64,000 nt of DNA. Origin: Lentisphaerae bacterium ADurb.Bin242. Its GTDB lineage: Bacteria > Verrucomicrobiota > Lentisphaeria > Victivallales > UBA1829. The stretch spans positions 1 to 64,000 of the forward strand of contig MWCA01000014.1 of assembly GCA_002069785.1 (NCBI GenBank), read 5' to 3'. Positions 37,618 through 46,508 of the stretch are shown here, piece after piece. The position numbers and the translations under genes were made by a program. Numbering within the stretch: the stretch's first letter is position 1; each line of letters starts with the position of its first letter. Below the pieces are notes generated by a model. That model ran no database searches, was not told the origin of the DNA, and saw only the letters and a program-made list of their open reading frames with translations.

Positions 37618-37645
37618 TTGATTTTTTGAATAGAACCGTTATAGT
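37618..37645 (+). promoter_or_regulatory. Predicted promoter of the tRNA gene
   Basis: TTGATT (37618-37623) and TATAGT (37640-37645) are 16 bases apart, 23 bases before the mature 5' end of the tRNA. Confidence 0.6.
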
Positions 37646-37667
37646 AAATGAAGATAAAAAACTATGT

Positions 37668-37744
37668 GGGGCAGTAGCTCAGTTGGCTAGAGCGATACGT
37701 TCGCATCGTATAGGTGGTGGGTTCGACTCCCATCTGCTCCACCA
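37668..37744 (+). tRNA. tRNA-Ala (anticodon CGC), CCA encoded
   Basis: A complete cloverleaf of 77 bases. Acceptor arms GGGGCAG and CTGCTCC pair with a G3-U70 wobble, the main identity element of alanine tRNAs. The D arm is GCTC/GAGC, the anticodon stem ATACG/CGTAT with loop TTCGCAT gives anticodon CGC (codon GCG), and the T arm GTGGG/CCCAT has loop TTCGACT. Discriminator A and encoded CCA end the gene. Confidence 0.95.
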
Positions 37745-37753
37745 GAAAGTTCC

Positions 37754-37783
37754 GCCGGTTTTGAACCCAAAATCGGCTTTTTT
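37754..37783 (+). terminator. Rho-independent terminator after the tRNA
   Basis: A nine-pair stem (GCCGGTTTT with AAAATCGGC, one G-U) closes a six-base loop and is followed by six T residues, ten bases after the tRNA. Confidence 0.85.
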
Positions 37784-37947
37784 ATGTCCCATTTTTAGAA
37801 TCTCCCACACCCTGTTCCGATATGCTTCAAATTACTTCCAAACGGCATAATTACGGCATGGAAAAGGCTTCAGACAGCCTCATTTTATATTATACCTACC
37901 AAGCCTCTCATAATTTCTGACATATTTCTTCGTTTCCTTTTACTGGT

Positions 37948-37991
37948 TATCGACGGCTCAACTTGAGTTGTCGATATAAAATTCTGATAAT
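37948..37991 (+). promoter_or_regulatory. Operator-like palindrome overlapping a promoter-like sequence
   Basis: At 37948-37976 a 29-base inverted repeat has outer arms TATCGAC/GTCGATA and inner arms CTCAA/TTGAG around a single C. TTGAGT (37963-37968) and GATAAT (37986-37991) are 17 bases apart, so the palindrome would cover a -35 box. No convincing gene follows on the plus strand before the IS3 remnant, so the controlled gene may be lost. Confidence 0.4.
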
Positions 37992-38040
37992 AAGTATCTT
38001 GTGTATGGACATTCTTTTTTTCTTGTGTATAATTATAAAC

Positions 38041-38083
38041 GCAACATGGAACAACCCACATGGGGTGAGTTGTCCCATGTTGC
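38041..38083. repeat. Long hairpin (19-base arms, 5-base loop)
   Basis: Arms GCAACATGGAACAACCCAC and GTGAGTTGTCCCATGTTGC pair over 17 of 19 positions; both mismatches become G-U in a minus-strand transcript. No T-run follows on either side, so it is not an ordinary terminator. It lies beside the IS3 remnant. Confidence 0.7.
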
Positions 38084-38235
38084 AGAAAGGAGCTTCAATG
38101 ATGAAGCAAAATATTTTATTGAGGCAAATGAAGGAGTCGGTTACGGGGCTGTTGCATCCTCATGGACTGAAAATCCGGGTACAGAGTAATACAAAAACTA
38201 CCGCTTCTGTTTGAGTTGGATGATTTATTCTGACA

Positions 38236-38906
38236 TTGGACTCCGAGTCGCAAGGCATTCAAATTTTCGTAATCCTTGAGTTTGAGGTCCTCGTATTTGA
38301 GAGGCCAGCAGAACCGTTCCATCTTCGCGTTGTCGAGACAGCGCCCCCGGACGTCCATGCTGATCCGGATTCCTTCCCGCATCAGAACCTCCGTGAATTC
38401 CGTGGAAGTGAACTGGCTGCCTTGATCCGAATTGAAAATCTCCGGTTTTCCGTAGCGTCTCATGGCGAAATCCAATACTTCCACGCAGCCACTCGCCTCC
38501 ATTGTGTTGGTGGTTTTGTATCCCATGATCCGACGGCTGAAAAGATCGATGACTGCGATCACAAACGCCCGCTTCCCCTCTAGCGCCGTATACGTGATAT
38601 CCGTGGCCCAGACCTGATTCGGACGTTCGATCTCAATGTCTCTCAACAGATACGGATATCTCCGGTTTTCGGGTGCGGGCACCGACGTGTTGAATTTCGG
38701 ACGCGGATAAATCGTCCGCATCCCCATTTCTCTTTGCAAACGCCGGACCCGCTTGTGATTCATCTATAGTCGCATCTCTGAAATTCGTACGTTAGCCGAG
38801 GAACTCCATAGAACGGGCACTCCTTATTGATTTCTTTCATTTCGTCTTCCACATGAGAATCCGAGAAGTTCCGGTCAAAGTTCACGACCGGTTTGTAGTC
38901 TAGCAT
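38236..38906 (-). pseudogene. IS3-family transposase OrfB, truncated and frameshifted
   Basis: The frame at 38236-38763 encodes a DDE integrase core: 'NQVWATDITYTALEGKRAFV' with the first Asp, 'IFNSDQGSQFTSTEF' with the second Asp, and 'DNAKMERFCWPLKYEDLK' with the Glu. Immediately upstream, in another frame (38906 down to about 38765), the sequence reads 'MKEINKECPFYGVPRLTYEFQRCDY', the segment that normally precedes 'NHKRV' in this family, so a one-base-type frameshift separates the parts. The C-terminus after 'LRLGVQ' no longer matches the family, and orfA is missing. The catalytic residues are all present, but the copy is dead. Confidence 0.85.
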
Positions 38907-38963
38907 GCTGTCAAGGAACATTTATGAAAGATTATTTTTTTGCAAATATTTTGGGTATGGCAT

Positions 38964-39002
38964 CAGCAGATTAGGCTGCACTTTACGTCGCCTAACCTGC
39001 TG
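38964..39002. repeat. Hairpin with 13-base arms upstream of LacI 2
   Basis: CAGCAGATTAGGC (38964-38976) and GCCTAACCTGCTG (38990-39002) pair at 12 of 13 positions around a 13-base loop. It has no T-run and lies between the IS3 remnant and the LacI 2 promoter. It could be a leftover mobile-element end or an RNA structure. Confidence 0.6.
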
Positions 39003-39050
39003 GCATCATACAAAAAAAGCAAAAACTTCAGAAATTGGCTCAATTAGGAT

Positions 39051-39078
39051 TTGCATATGGGGAAAATCATATTATATT
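39051..39078 (+). promoter_or_regulatory. Predicted promoter of LacI 2 operon
   Basis: TTGCAT (39051-39056) and TATATT (39073-39078) are 16 bases apart. The operator palindrome begins five bases after the -10 box, the same layout as in front of LacI 1. Confidence 0.6.
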
Positions 39079-39082
39079 CTGC

Positions 39083-39104
39083 ATTACACAAACGTTGGTG
39101 TAAT
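39083..39104. promoter_or_regulatory. Probable LacI 2 operator
   Basis: A 22-base palindrome with arms ATTACAC and GTGTAAT around a self-complementary AACGTT core with central CG, imperfect at only two symmetric bases. It lies between the -10 box and the ATG at 39115, a position suited to autorepression. Confidence 0.8.
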
Positions 39105-39114
39105 GGGGAAAAAT

Positions 39115-40191
39115 ATGGCTGTCACGCTTAAAGATGTAGCAAGAAAGCTGGATATGGCTCCGTCGTCGATCTCCCGAATACTGCGTGAGGATCCGCGGGC
39201 TGGAGAATTCCGGGAGGAAACCCGGAAACGGGTTCACGCCATTGCCCGGGAATTGGGGTATACCCGTAATCTTTCCGCGGCAACCATGCGCAACGGGTTC
39301 AATTCCTCCACCATCGCCGTTTTGTTGAATGAATCGGAAGATTTCATTTACCCGGTGGTATTGCGTCTGATCAAGAATTTGAACAAGCAAGGTTTCGGGG
39401 TCAGGATCTATTGCGATGACGACATTCATGCGATTTTTCAGGAGATCGAGAGCAATCAGATTTGGTATATTATCAATTTCAAACGTCTGAAGCCCGATTT
39501 GGATTTTTCGTCGGACTATTGTCGCCGAAACGGTTTGAAAATGGCCATCGCGCGCAATGAGCGCCTGTATGCGGATTTTCCCGTATTCGGCAGCAACGAC
39601 CGGCAAATAATGCACGACATGGTCGCCTATCTTTATCGGCTCGGACATCGAAAAATCGCCTTATATTGCGGTTCGCACGAAAATAAGCTTGCCGCCAACA
39701 CCGAACGTCACGCGGGTTTTTTGGAGGCATTGAAAAAATTCCGACTTGAGGAATGCACGGATATGATAGCATGTCCGTTGGATTTCTCCCGTGAAATCTG
39801 TTTGGATCTGTTGCGGCAATACATGCCTACGGCAATCTGCTGTGCGGACTCCAGTTTGGCTTTGAAAATTGAATTGCTGCTGCGGGATTTCGGAGTTCGC
39901 ATACCGGAGAATATTTCCCTGATCGCATTCGGAAACGATCCCAATCTGCTGCAATATTCATATCCGCAATTCACCTCCATGAAAGAAACCGAACAAGGTG
40001 AAATGTTGGATGACATCCTGCAATATTTCCGGTCCGGCCCCCCCCAAAAAAATGACGGCGTCATATTTTCACGTTTATGCAATGCGGTATTGCTGGAACG
40101 GGGATCAACCGCTCCTCCCAATCCCATGTCGCAACTTTATCCAAAAATAAACCGGTCATCGCTTGATAGGTCATATCGTAAACATAAATAG
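39115..40191 (+). CDS. LacI-family transcription regulator 2
   Basis: A 358-residue regulator. The helix-turn-helix is 'VTLKDVARKLDMAPSSISRILRE' (residues 3-25), followed by the hinge region near 'RELGYTRNLSAATMRNG' and a sugar-binding-protein-like sensor ('MVAYLYRLGHRKIALYCGSHENK', 'ENISLIAFGNDPNLLQYSYPQFTSM'). The start at 39115 is chosen because the family N-terminus begins there with GGGG a few bases upstream. It is followed by a pseudopilin, a beta-sandwich secreted protein, a DUF4838 enzyme and an alpha/beta hydrolase, all on the same strand, which it probably controls. The near-perfect palindrome right before it suggests autoregulation. Confidence 0.9.
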   Translation: MAVTLKDVARKLDMAPSSISRILREDPRAGEFREETRKRVHAIARELGYTRNLSAATMRNGFNSSTIAVLLNESEDFIYPVVLRLIKNLNKQGFGVRIYCDDDIHAIFQEIESNQIWYIINFKRLKPDLDFSSDYCRRNGLKMAIARNERLYADFPVFGSNDRQIMHDMVAYLYRLGHRKIALYCGSHENKLAANTERHAGFLEALKKFRLEECTDMIACPLDFSREICLDLLRQYMPTAICCADSSLALKIELLLRDFGVRIPENISLIAFGNDPNLLQYSYPQFTSMKETEQGEMLDDILQYFRSGPPQKNDGVIFSRLCNAVLLERGSTAPPNPMSQLYPKINRSSLDRSYRKHK

Positions 40192-40282
40192 AGATAAGGA
40201 GAACGGTAAAAAATCAGAATCAACCCTCTCAGTCCGAATTTCATTGCCGCACAAATTAAACATCAAAAAAAGGAAAGAACAA

Positions 40283-41116
40283 ATGAGCAAAAAAAATGTG
40301 TTTTCTTCACGGGAGATCATCGGCAGCTCAAGATTGCGGCTGCCTGCTGTCGAACTCACAAATCGCAGATCCGAGAACTTTACACTGATCGAGCTCCTGG
40401 TTGTGATTTCGATCGTCGCTATTTTAGCGGGAATGCTGCTGCCGGCGCTGAACAAGGCGCGCAACACTGCGCGGGCCGTGGCATGCGTCAATACCATCAA
40501 ACAGGTGGGACTCGCGTTTGCCGGTTATCTGGGTGACCATCAGGATACCTTCCCGCCCACGCAATACGGAGCTCTGGATAACCTCACCTCCACCTTCTGG
40601 TTTGAATTGGTCGGACTGCCGATGAAACGCGGAATTCCAGGCAATGCATATAAATTCCAACCGAATCACATGCTGCAGTGTCCCTCCATGGACTTGCCAG
40701 CGGCCAATATCGGCAATTATGATTCCATCGCCTATGGCTACAACCAGTATCCGCCCGGAACCGGAACATGGGCTTTCTTCACCAAAACCTCCCTAATCAA
40801 AAAACCGTCACGGCAGCTGACGCATTGCTGCTGCTGGCGGGAAACCAACGTGTTCAGCACGGTGGAACGCAGGAAAGGCACCTATTGTCTGACGTATCCG
40901 CAACAAGCCGCCTTCCGCCACAGTCGCCGCTCGGCGGCGTTGTACCTGGACGGACACGCGGTACTGGAAGAACAGCAATGGCTGCGTTTGGGAAAAAAAG
41001 CCAACTATCCCTTCAACCGGGGGGACGGCACGACCAATACCAGCACCATGACCAATGCCGAATGGGTGCGTGACACCACGATCAGTGTCCTGGCTGATTT
41101 TTCACCCTACCAATGA
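40283..41116 (+). CDS. Pseudopilin-like protein, copy 2
   Basis: A 277-residue protein with an unusually long, basic leader of about 32 residues before '[20 protein letters not shown]', the prepilin hydrophobic helix with Glu at +5. '[24 protein letters not shown]' follows, as in copy 1. The residue before the Phe is Asn instead of Gly. Near the C-terminus 'ALYLDGHAVLEEQQW' is the DGH motif found in these DUF1559-like proteins. AAAGGAA lies eight bases before the ATG. It sits between LacI 2 and the secreted proteins of the same locus. Whether it forms a pilus or only anchors or guides secretion is unknown. Confidence 0.87.
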   Translation: MSKKNVFSSREIIGSSRLRLPAVELTNRRSENFTLIELLVVISIVAILAGMLLPALNKARNTARAVACVNTIKQVGLAFAGYLGDHQDTFPPTQYGALDNLTSTFWFELVGLPMKRGIPGNAYKFQPNHMLQCPSMDLPAANIGNYDSIAYGYNQYPPGTGTWAFFTKTSLIKKPSRQLTHCCCWRETNVFSTVERRKGTYCLTYPQQAAFRHSRRSAALYLDGHAVLEEQQWLRLGKKANYPFNRGDGTTNTSTMTNAEWVRDTTISVLADFSPYQ

Positions 41117-41136
41117 TGAATGCAGGGAGGAGTTTT

Positions 41137-41904
41137 ATGAAACCGTTTGTATATGATTCGAGCGCCATCCTGTTTGCCGTTCTGATGACCGCCCCGCTTA
41201 ACGGCAATGACGCCGCCGCGCAATGGGAGGGTCAGGACGGCAAGGCCGCTCAGTTCAGCGCTGTTTCCGAAGGCGTGCTGGAAGCCAGAGGGAAAAACAT
41301 CTATGTGTTCAGCCGGACTTATTATCCGCTGAAAAAAGATACACAATATACTTTGTCGGGCGAATTCCGGCTCCCTGCCGGCGTTCAGAAAATGAGTCCG
41401 TTTTACTTTGGCATTGCGTTTTATGATCAAAACAAAAAATGGATGCACGGCATGGAGTCCTGTCCCGTCATCGGAACCGAGACGGTATTGACTGCCCCCG
41501 CGAACAAAGGTGACCGCACCATCAAGGTGAAAGACGCCTCGAAGTGGCGGAAACAGGTCAGTGTGACCGCGTTCGGCATCCAGCCGGATGGCGGTGATTT
41601 GCCCAACCGTGCGATTTCGCCGGGTATTACCAATATTGTTCGCCAAGGAGATATTTGGGAAATTTCCTTCCGGCGGCCGTTGAGCGCGGCTTATCCGAAT
41701 GGAACTACGGTGCGTCAGCAAACCGGCGGTCCATATTATTATACGGCGGCCAACCAGCCGCTCACGGGGAACTGGCAAAAAATTCTCCGGAACCGCATTC
41801 AGCCATGGACGGGAGCCGCATACGCCCGAATCGTTATCATCGGCGTCATTGGACGAAACTCCGATTTGGCCGTGAAAAACATCCAATTTCAAGAAATGCA
41901 ATAA
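41137..41904 (+). CDS. Secreted beta-sandwich, carbohydrate-binding-like protein
   Basis: A 255-residue exported protein. GGGAGGAG lies just before the ATG. The N-terminus 'MKPFVYDSSAILFAVLMTAPLNGNDAAAQ' is a plausible signal peptide. The mature part opens with 'WEGQDGKAAQFSAVSEGVLEARGKNIYVFSRTYYPLKKDTQYTLSGEFR', the strand pattern of CBM4/9-like modules that often precede bacterial glycosidases. No catalytic domain follows, so it is probably a free-standing sugar-binding protein. It lies between the pseudopilin and the DUF4838 gene, 12 bases from the latter, so it likely helps that enzyme. The family assignment rests on pattern only. Confidence 0.7.
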   Translation: MKPFVYDSSAILFAVLMTAPLNGNDAAAQWEGQDGKAAQFSAVSEGVLEARGKNIYVFSRTYYPLKKDTQYTLSGEFRLPAGVQKMSPFYFGIAFYDQNKKWMHGMESCPVIGTETVLTAPANKGDRTIKVKDASKWRKQVSVTAFGIQPDGGDLPNRAISPGITNIVRQGDIWEISFRRPLSAAYPNGTTVRQQTGGPYYYTAANQPLTGNWQKILRNRIQPWTGAAYARIVIIGVIGRNSDLAVKNIQFQEMQ

Positions 41905-41916
41905 GCAGGAGAATCC

Positions 41917-44453
41917 ATGAAGTTTTTATCTACAGTATTGATGTTGTCATGCTGCGGCATGTTCAGTCTGTGTGCCGTCGATTCCAAATACAATTCCCCG
42001 GCGCTGCATAAAGTGACTTTTGAAACCCCGCACAAACACGCCCCGGTGGAATTGATCAGAGGCGGCAAAATCCGTTTTGTCATCGTCTGTGACCGGGAAG
42101 CTGAAAAAAAAGCACGGGTCGTCGGAAACGACAACCCGATTGGCCTTCCACGTGAATCGCTGACTAAATCGGCCTGTTTTCTGGTGAAAAATCTGAATCG
42201 CTGCTTCAATGCGTCCGTCGCGGTGCTGCCGCCGGATTCCCCTGAGCTGGCAAAATATCCGGTCAAAATCTATCTGGGAAAAAGCATCCATACCGACAAA
42301 TACGGAATCGACATCACGAAAATGCCGCCGGACGGTTTTAAAATCATGACCGTTCCGGACGGAATCATCATAGCGGGACGCGACGGCTCGCTGATTCCCG
42401 GCTCCTATCACTGGAATGACCTTTCGTATTATGCGGAGAACGGAACTGTCGGAGCAACCGTCGATTTCCTGGAACGTTTCCTCGGAATGCGTTTTTATTA
42501 TCCGGGACTGGGAGTCATTGCCCCGAAAATCAAAAATCTCGCCATTGATCCGGTCGCCTATACCGGACGGCCGAAATATTTGACTCGCCTGTTTGGAAAC
42601 GTGGATAATGCGTTTCATGCGCCGGAAACGCCGCCTCGTCAGATTGGTTTGGCCACCACACGGAATGGCCGTGGGCGGAACTTCCAAACGACCAGGGCGA
42701 CTTCAGAATCGCGTGGAATCAGGGTAGTCGTCCCAGCCGTTTTCTGTGCGGAGAAGCGCCTCACCCCTATATTGTGGCGAAAGCGTTTCCCGATAAGCTG
42801 GATGTCTGTTTCTACCGGGATAAAAAAGGCAAACTCTATCAATCGCTGACCCAGTATACGGCCAATTATTTTGATTTGAGCAACATGGAATTCTCCAAAC
42901 TGCTGGCGGATGCGTATTACAATTTTTACACCTCGAAAGGAAAAGTCAGTCCGCTGTGGTATAATTCCTATTGTCCGAATCCGGAATATATGTATTTCGG
43001 TCCGGTCGATGCAATCGAAGCGATCGAAAATGAACGGACGGCCGATCTGCCGAAACGTCATGACGTTTATTCGACAATGAGCGAAGTCAACGGTCGTTTT
43101 TACTTCGATCTCGCCAGCCGTTTGGAAAAAATGGTACCAGGCAAGAAAATCGCTTTCATGGCCTATCAGAATTATCTCGCCGCGCCAGAACATATCAAGA
43201 AATTCCCGGACAATGTTCGCATCATGGCTTGCACGGGAACGCCGCTGTTCATCCGGGACAAGGCGTCCGAAAACTTCTGGCGGAAGATTTGCACGGACTG
43301 GAACCGGAAACTTCAGGACAAAGTGGTGCTTTATCCCTACGACGCAGCGTTTCATCTGGAAGGCGGATTCGCTCATGCGTTACGGGGGTATTTTGAAAAT
43401 GAATTTCTGCAAAAAGTGGCGCACTTTTCCAATGATACGGTCATTTACCCATGCTGCTATTTCCGCTGGGATTACTATTATTCGCTGTATCTGATGTCAC
43501 GCGCCTACTGGGATCCGGATTTCGATCGGGACGCCGTGCTGGACGAACAATGGAAACTTCTTTACGGTCCGGCCGCGCCGGCCTTGAAAGAGTTCTATGA
43601 ATATGTAATTGACCGGTGGATCAAATATTATATTCCCTGTGCCACCATCCGCCACCGGAGCATCGCGGGGGTGGATTACGACACGCTTCACAAGAAAACA
43701 TATCCGCCGGAAGTCCTGCAGAAAATGCGCAAAATGCTGGAAAAGGCGTGTTCGCTGGTTGACAAGAACTCCATAGAAGGAAAACGGCTCACGTTTTTCA
43801 TCATGCCGTGGGAACGGATCATGGATGGAGCGATGGCTTACGGCATGGCCAAACCGCCACTGCCGTGTCGTGCGGAATTCACGGAAACCAATTTGAAAAT
43901 AGATGGACGTCTGGACGAACCCTGCTGGAAAAAAGCCAGTGCCATTCCGTTCCGATCCGCTTATTATGGCGAAATCAAGAAAAATCTCCCGCTGCCCCAA
44001 GCGAAAATCATCTGGTCGCAGGAAGGCCTTTATGTCGGTATTTTCAATCCGGGTCCCTTCAAGAAAAAAGGAAATCTCTGGGATGAGGATAATTTCGAGT
44101 TCTTTATTTCCCCGGGACTGACGAAAAATAAATTATTCCAATTTGTCTGTTCCTCCAGCGGCTTGCATGAGGATTATTTCAAATCCTTCGAACCGCCCCG
44201 GGAACTGGACCCCGCGTGGAAATGCCGGGACTTCCGCAAGGCGATCGTATCCGACGTCCAAGGTTGGAGCTGCGAAATATTCATTCCTTACGCGGCGCTG
44301 GAATGCACCGCGCCCGTTGCGGGAGACTCCTGGCTTTTTAATTGGGTGAACAACCGAACGGACAGTGAAACCACTTCGGCGGCCCCTACCATGGGCAACA
44401 ACCGCAATATCAATTTCTACGGTAAATTATACTTCGCGGGTAACTGTGAATAA
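41917..44453 (+). pseudogene. Secreted DUF4838-type glycosidase with C-terminal CBM9-like domain, frameshifted
   Basis: One gene in two frames. The first part (signal peptide MKFLSTVLMLSCCGMFSLCA, then DUF4838 N-terminal domain 'VDFLERFLGMRFYYPGLGVIAPK') stays in frame to about 42639 ('HAPETPPR'). From 42642 the -1 frame continues the same protein ('DWFGHHTEWPWAELPND', 'RFLCGEAPHPYIVAKAFPDK') to the stop at 44453, without a new start or ribosome site at the join. A single missing base near 42640 explains this. The second part ends in a CBM9-like module from 'LKIDGRLDEPCWKKA' (near 43895). DUF4838 contains endo-beta-N-acetylglucosaminidases (GH163), so glycan cleavage is plausible. It could also be a sequencing error. 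Confidence 0.82.
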
Positions 44454-44465
44454 ATCGGAGAAAAC

Positions 44466-45572
44466 ATGAACAAAAAAAACTCGTTTCGGGAAGCCCCCGA
44501 GAAATACTGGAATCTTGAATCCCTCCGGGATGCGCCTTCGTGGCGTCTTTCCGGATTCCCCGACAGTCATTGGGAAGGTCTTCAGGATATTCTTTTCGAC
44601 GGTGTTCCCGTCGATGGCGTGAAGAGCCCGGTGTTCGCTTATGTCGGTAAACCCGGAGGACCGGCCCCCGTGGGCGGTTTTCCGGGAATCGTGCTGATTC
44701 ACGGAGGCGGCGGCACCGCATTTCCGGAATACATCCAGTTATGGATTTCCTATGGATATGCCGTGATCGCCATCGACTGGTACAACCGCAGACCCGTGAT
44801 CCGTAATTTGGAGCAGGGCGGGGAAGAACAACTCAATCAGGTGGAACTTCCGGGCGGAACAAGGAGAAATCATCTTGCGAACGTGAGCAATATGGTTCTC
44901 GCCCACTCGCTGTTACGCAGGCTTCCTGATGTAAATCCGGATCGTATCGGGTTTGTCGGGCTGTCCTGGGGCAGTTGGTATGGCGCTATGGTTGCTGCGG
45001 TGGACAGCCGGTTTAAGTTCGTTCTTGAAATCTATTGCGGCGACTGCAATCCGGAAAGTGAGGATTTCATCAACGGACGTTTTCTCCATGCCGCAAAAGT
45101 TCCCATGTATTGGATCGCCAGTACCAACGATCACAACGTCACTCCAGAATCCCTCCAGCGCGGATTTGAGGAATGTTCCTCTTTATGGAACAAATCGCTG
45201 GTGGTGGATTTGCCGCATTCGCATGTCGGTTTTACCTTTCCCGTTTGCCGCAGGGTTGCGGATTGTTTTCTTCGGAACGGAACGCCTCTGCCTGTATTGG
45301 GAAAACCTCATTTGGAATCGGGGATTCTTTCCGCCGGGATTCTTTCCGCCGGAAACGGAATTCACAATGCTGTGCTTTGCTATACCGCGGATCGGATGGA
45401 AAATACGACATGGAAACGGGTATGGCACAAAGTTCCCGCCGATATTTCTGAAAATCGGATTTCCACCCGTGTGCCGGAAGATGCCACACAAGCCTTCCTT
45501 TCCGCTTATGACGCGGAAAGTCCTTTCGACGACTGCTGTGGTTCAACCGATCTGGTCATTCTGAAAAAATAA
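44466..45572 (+). CDS. Alpha/beta-hydrolase (dienelactone-hydrolase/acetyl-xylan-esterase-like)
   Basis: A 368-residue enzyme without a signal peptide. 'GIVLIHGGGGTAFPEYIQLW' (near 78-97) forms the oxyanion hole, 'IGFVGLSWGSWYGAMVAA' (near 160-177) holds the nucleophile Ser in GxSxG, and 'WIASTNDHNVTP' and 'LPHSHVGF' supply the acid and His. Such enzymes deacetylate sugars or hydrolyse lactones or peptides. The gene follows the DUF4838 gene by 12 bases, with GGAG seven bases before the ATG, so it likely removes ester groups from the same glycan or its products. An exact 15-base tandem duplication (45321-45350) repeats a five-residue unit, SGILS-type, in a C-terminal loop. Confidence 0.82.
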   Translation: MNKKNSFREAPEKYWNLESLRDAPSWRLSGFPDSHWEGLQDILFDGVPVDGVKSPVFAYVGKPGGPAPVGGFPGIVLIHGGGGTAFPEYIQLWISYGYAVIAIDWYNRRPVIRNLEQGGEEQLNQVELPGGTRRNHLANVSNMVLAHSLLRRLPDVNPDRIGFVGLSWGSWYGAMVAAVDSRFKFVLEIYCGDCNPESEDFINGRFLHAAKVPMYWIASTNDHNVTPESLQRGFEECSSLWNKSLVVDLPHSHVGFTFPVCRRVADCFLRNGTPLPVLGKPHLESGILSAGILSAGNGIHNAVLCYTADRMENTTWKRVWHKVPADISENRISTRVPEDATQAFLSAYDAESPFDDCCGSTDLVILKK

Positions 45573-46508
45573 ATCCCCATGGACAATCCGGTCATCCGTT
45601 TTCAGGTTCGAACTCTCGATAAAACTTCCGCCGTTTTGAGGCTGGCAATCTTGACGTGCTATGTCCGTAACCCAACCTTGGTATACGAAAAATCATCGCA
45701 CTCCGACCGAGCGCAAATGGTATGAAGTCAACGAGTCAATTTATAACCCGCTGAAAATCAACGCTCAGTCAAGTCCCATTTTTCCCGGAATTTCGACAAA
45801 CCATTCCGACCGGCTGCAAAAACGATTCTTCAAACTTTTTTTTCATGACTTCGAGCGTGAATGTGATTGGCAATGTTTTGGAAAATCATATGGGAGACCG
45901 ACCGCTTCGCCGGCAACAGAATGAACTTCCATTATACCGTCAATTTTGAGAATTTCCTCGATAACGTCTTTGATAAGCTCTCGTTCGACATTCATAAGGA
46001 TAATTGCAGTGATCATGGAGAGCTCCCATTTTTCATTTGCGTTACATTTTACTCAGTTTGGAGTAGACTGCGTTTCTTTCATACATACCGCCCTTGCATC
46101 CTGACCATAACAGGGAAAAAGTGCTCTTCAAGGCATAAACTGCGAAAAAAGTCAAATATCCCATTTTGCTTTCAGAAAACAGATAAAAAATTGTTTATCA
46201 TTATAGTATGTTATTATCATGAAAAAATGTGGAACAAGACAATATCTTTCCACTGGAAAACTCCATGAAGAAAGAGTATATTCATGGAAATACAGCGGCT
46301 GAAATCGAGAGAGTTCGCGGATATTCCGGGGCAATTCCGTCGGATATCCTCCTGAAATTCATTTCCGGCAGGGATCGTTTTACAGTTGTTCCTGATAAGT
46401 TCTTCTTGATTGTCGCCATCCATTCGGTAACCCCAAATCAGTCGGGAATACCAAATGCGGGAAAAAAATCAGGGAATTAAACGATAGACAAATCAATGAG
46501 GTTGTTTG
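45573..46508. other. Long intergenic region with a decayed gene
   Basis: About 935 bases between the hydrolase and the 1509-residue protein. A degraded Lrp-type gene lies at 45769-46016 on the minus strand. The rest (45573-45768 and 46017-46508) is AT-rich and shows only short frames without family resemblance. The promoter of the large gene is presumably in its right end, but no clear boxes stand out. Confidence 0.5.
45769..46016 (-). pseudogene. Lrp/AsnC ligand-binding (RAM) domain protein, broken
   Basis: From an ATG at 46016 with GGAG seven bases upstream, the minus strand reads 'MITAIILMNVERELIKDVIEEILKIDGIMEVHSVAGE', the first strand-helix-strand of the Lrp/AsnC effector domain. After 'SVAGE' the frame departs from the family and stops at 45843. 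A second frame then gives 'ITFTLEVMKKKFEESFLQPV', which resembles the end of such proteins. The middle (about 30 residues) is therefore missing and the ends are out of frame. Stand-alone RAM proteins of about 90 residues are common in anaerobes as amino-acid sensors. This copy is a remnant. Confidence 0.65.

Noticed and set aside
38098..38214. Small plus-strand frame of 38 codons with a good AGGAG site
   Set aside because: Its second half is antisense to the decayed end of the IS3 transposase and it has no family resemblance; kept only as a possibility.
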